A stretch of 7,098 bases of DNA from contig JAISVD010000217.1 of the NCBI GenBank assembly GCA_031271875.1, positions 1 through 7,098 of the forward strand, written 5' to 3'. The DNA is from Spirochaetaceae bacterium (lineage in GTDB: Bacteria; Spirochaetota; Spirochaetia; Treponematales; Treponemataceae). Under the pieces are notes generated by a model. That model saw only the letters and a program-made list of their open reading frames with translations, did not search any database and had not been told where the DNA came from. A program made the translations under genes and the position numbers. Positions 5,971 through 7,098 of this stretch are shown here, piece after piece. Each line of letters begins with the position of its first letter. The stretch's first letter is position 1.

Positions 5971-6594
5971 TCAGGGCGTGGTTACAGGCTTACTGGTCAT
6001 TTTCCGCTGGATCTCCGCAACCCGGTCGGCGGGCATCAGGGACAACCAGTAGGCAACCATTGATGTAGTGCCGGTGTGGGCCGCGATCTCTTCAGTTTTT
6101 CGCAAGGCATCGATCATATCCTGATCGTCCATGGCAAGAAGAATAGCAACAGCATTCTGCGGCGGCATACCTGTCAGGTTTTGCGCGTTTTGTTCGATGA
6201 TTCCATCTATATCTTCGTACCTTTCTACCGTTTGGTTGAATGTTTTTTCCCGTTCTTCCTGAGAATTTCTCCGTTCCGTCAGTTCCTGCTCCATCTGGAG
6301 AACCTCTGACTCCCTGCGATTGAGATCCTCTTCCCGCTTGTTCAGCTCTTCCGCCCGGACATCGTAGGCTTCCAGCAATTTTTTGAGCCGGTCGGCGTCA
6401 AGGTCTGCATACTCATCGGGGGCGGAGGCGGCGCCTGTCTGCGGCGCCATACCGAGCATCCGGTATGCCGGAGCGAAAAGGGATTTTGCCTGGATTACTC
6501 CAAGGTAGTCAAACCAGAGAATTGCCGCTATTGAGAGAATAATAATGAGAAGCAGCAGAACGATAACTTTACCTAAGGTTCCTTTTCCGGCCAA
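5971..6594 (-). CDS. flbB: FlbB, periplasmic flagellar collar protein (MotE-like)
   Basis: This 207-residue protein is anchored in the inner membrane. In Borrelia, FlbB forms the base of the spirochaete-specific collar that surrounds the motor and recruits other collar proteins and stators. A single hydrophobic segment at about residues 9-28 is followed by a long charged coiled coil at about 64-130 (KKLLEAYDVRAEELNKREED and heptad-like continuation). The C-terminal MotE/MgtE-N-like domain starts near 135, with MPPQNAVAILLAMDDQDMID and WLSLMPADRVAEIQRKM. The start is TTG, supported by AGGAG with 7 bases of spacing. The next in-frame Met (residue 46) would remove the membrane anchor. It is 39 bp before fliK and appears to be the first gene of this operon. 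A fliJ gene, its usual upstream partner in Borrelia, is not present. Confidence 0.88.
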   Translation of the reverse strand: MAGKGTLGKVIVLLLLIIILSIAAILWFDYLGVIQAKSLFAPAYRMLGMAPQTGAASAPDEYADLDADRLKKLLEAYDVRAEELNKREEDLNRRESEVLQMEQELTERRNSQEEREKTFNQTVERYEDIDGIIEQNAQNLTGMPPQNAVAILLAMDDQDMIDALRKTEEIAAHTGTTSMVAYWLSLMPADRVAEIQRKMTSKPVTTP

Positions 6595-6601
6595 TTTTCA
6601 A

Positions 6602-6606
6602 CTCCT
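6602..6606 (-). promoter_or_regulatory. flbB ribosome binding site fixing a TTG start
   Basis: AGGAG is followed by 7 bases and TTG (6594-6592). No in-frame ATG lies near it, and the downstream Met would lose the membrane helix, so a TTG start is well supported. TTG may lower expression relative to the rest of the operon. Confidence 0.75.
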
Positions 6607-6610
6607 GAAC

Positions 6611-6635
6611 TTTCCGCAAGCAAAACTTTCGGAAA
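6611..6635 (-). promoter_or_regulatory. Leader hairpin just upstream of the flbB ribosome site
   Basis: TTTCCG (6611-6616) pairs with CGGAAA (6630-6635). After one mismatch a further AAG/CTT pairs around a 5-base loop. The foot of the stem is 4 bases from the AGGAG site, so folding could affect ribosome access. The stem is short and the role is speculative. Confidence 0.35.
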
Positions 6636-6690
6636 CTGACTGAATCTTTCTTCAGAATTCCGGAAAATCCCGAAATTCACAGAAATCTAC

Positions 6691-6720
6691 ATTATAAGTA
6701 ACGGAAAAAACGTGCCACAA
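6691..6720 (-). promoter_or_regulatory. Candidate proximal promoter of the flbB operon
   Basis: A perfect TATAAT (6691-6696) lies 18 bp downstream of TTGTGG (6715-6720). Only TTG of the -35 box matches. The transcript would start near 6684 and carry a leader of about 90 bases that contains the hairpin at 6611-6635. It is well placed as the housekeeping promoter of the operon. Confidence 0.5.
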
Positions 6721-6734
6721 CATGAGATTATCCG

Positions 6735-6768
6735 TTCTGATGCTGAATTATACCATTCCGCATCAGAA
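6735..6768 (-). repeat. Strong hairpin overlapping the stop codon of the upstream gene
   Basis: TTCTGATGC (6735-6743) and GCATCAGAA (6760-6768) form a perfect 9-bp stem. After one mismatch a further 4 bp (GAAT/ATTC) closes to a 6-base loop. The distal arm covers the last Phe codon and TGA of the barrel-like gene. No T-run follows directly; the nearest (6705-6710) is about 25 bases on. It is a poor classical terminator but may define the 3' end of that mRNA. Confidence 0.6.
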
Positions 6769-6776
6769 TCTGTACA
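6747..6776 (-). promoter_or_regulatory. Candidate distal promoter (extended -10) inside the hairpin
   Basis: A second perfect TATAAT (6747-6752) is preceded by TGG, giving the extended -10 form TGnTATAAT. TGTACA (four of six -35 bases, 6771-6776) lies 18 bp upstream. The -10 box falls in the inner stem and loop of the hairpin at 6735-6768, and the -35 lies in the end of the upstream gene. It could be a second operon promoter. Confidence 0.4.
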
Positions 6777-7098
6777 GTCCGGAAACGGAACCCCGGATAT
6801 CATTTGACCGGGGAAACCAGACAAGTTCAACATCAAGGGACAATTGCACCCCGGTGGCAGCGCCGATGGCAGGGGAAACAATCAGGGCAAGTTCACCCGA
6901 GACCGCATCGAGCCATCTGCCACCGGTGAAATCGTAGTCACTGAAATAATTGCCCCGATAACCGCCGGAAAGGACGACCCTGTTGGCAACAAAGGGTACC
7001 AGGGGAACCCCGTGCTGTAGCTCCGCAGAAAAAAGCACCACCGAGACACTGAATCCCGAGACGGTACGCCCTTCGGTATCGGCGTCCCGGGGGACGCT
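6763..7098 (-). CDS. Probable outer-membrane beta-barrel protein, C-terminal 111 residues
   Basis: The minus-strand frame is open to the window edge, so the gene is cut at its 5' end. An internal GTG at 7041 is not needed as a start. The visible part has alternating polar and hydrophobic stretches suited to membrane strands, for example GVQLSLDVELVWF and IRGSVSGLYRF joined by a tight turn, plus VVLSGGYRGNYFSDYDF. It ends in a terminal Phe, the usual last residue of proteins inserted by the BAM complex. I do not recognise the family. It has the same orientation as the flagellar genes and ends 168 bp before flbB, with promoter-like sites between. It may therefore be transcribed separately, and a functional link to the flagellum is not shown. 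Confidence 0.65.
   Translation of the reverse strand, partial: SVPRDADTEGRTVSGFSVSVVLFSAELQHGVPLVPFVANRVVLSGGYRGNYFSDYDFTGGRWLDAVSGELALIVSPAIGAATGVQLSLDVELVWFPRSNDIRGSVSGLYRF

Noticed and set aside
6703..6717. Sigma-54-like element: TGGCACG on the minus strand (6711-6717) followed after 4 bases by TTCC
   Set aside because: The -24 half is perfect, but the -12 half should be TTGC and is TTCC. It also overlaps a better sigma-70-type candidate, so it is not called.
6735..6768. Rho-independent terminator of the barrel-like gene
   Set aside because: The stem is strong, but no T-run follows it on the operon strand; the nearest is about 25 bases further. It was kept as a hairpin, not as a terminator.

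Overview
The window is a stretch of flagellar motor operon from a spirochaete, read entirely on the minus strand (transcription runs from high to low coordinates). In transcript order it holds the 3' end of an outer-membrane-barrel-like gene (7098-6763), an untranslated gap with promoter-like sites, flbB, fliK (tap1/flbC), flgD, flgE, a 252-bp hairpin-rich spacer, flbD, motA, motB, fliL and the first seven codons of fliM. The order fliK-flgD-flgE-flbD-motA-motB-fliL-fliM is the one known from Treponema and Borrelia. FlbB and FlbD, the spirochaete-type FlgE with the lysinoalanine cross-link residues, and the neighbouring outer-membrane protein gene all fit a spirochaete with periplasmic flagella. 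Roughly even base composition argues against Borrelia. A free-living or marine Spirochaetaceae (Spirochaeta sensu lato) is my best guess, but this is inference.

Region by region: (1) 6763-7098, C-terminus of a probable beta-barrel protein, running off the window. (2) 6595-6762, operon head: two perfect TATAAT boxes, a strong hairpin over the upstream stop codon, a small leader hairpin and a good Shine-Dalgarno before a TTG start. (3) 3979-6594, hook and collar assembly genes flbB, fliK, flgD, with a UUCG-capped hairpin between fliK and flgD, then flgE from 3967. (4) 2324-2575, the only real gap inside the operon: five consecutive inverted repeats, the last an intrinsic-terminator-like structure. 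(5) 32-2323, the stator block flbD-motA-motB-fliL, with gaps of 4-32 bp and ribosome sites that partly lie inside the preceding gene. (6) 1-23, start of fliM.

Together the genes build the parts around the rotor. FlgD caps the growing hook made of FlgE, and FliK measures its length. FlbB organises the periplasmic collar that positions the MotA/MotB stators, FliL supports those stators, FlbD is a small motor-power factor, and FliM is the switch that receives CheY-P. No wholly new system is apparent. The most unusual element is the hairpin array between flgE and flbD. Secondary points are the sodium-motor-like residues of MotA/MotB, the exact conservation of the hook cross-linking residues, and the architecture of the operon head.
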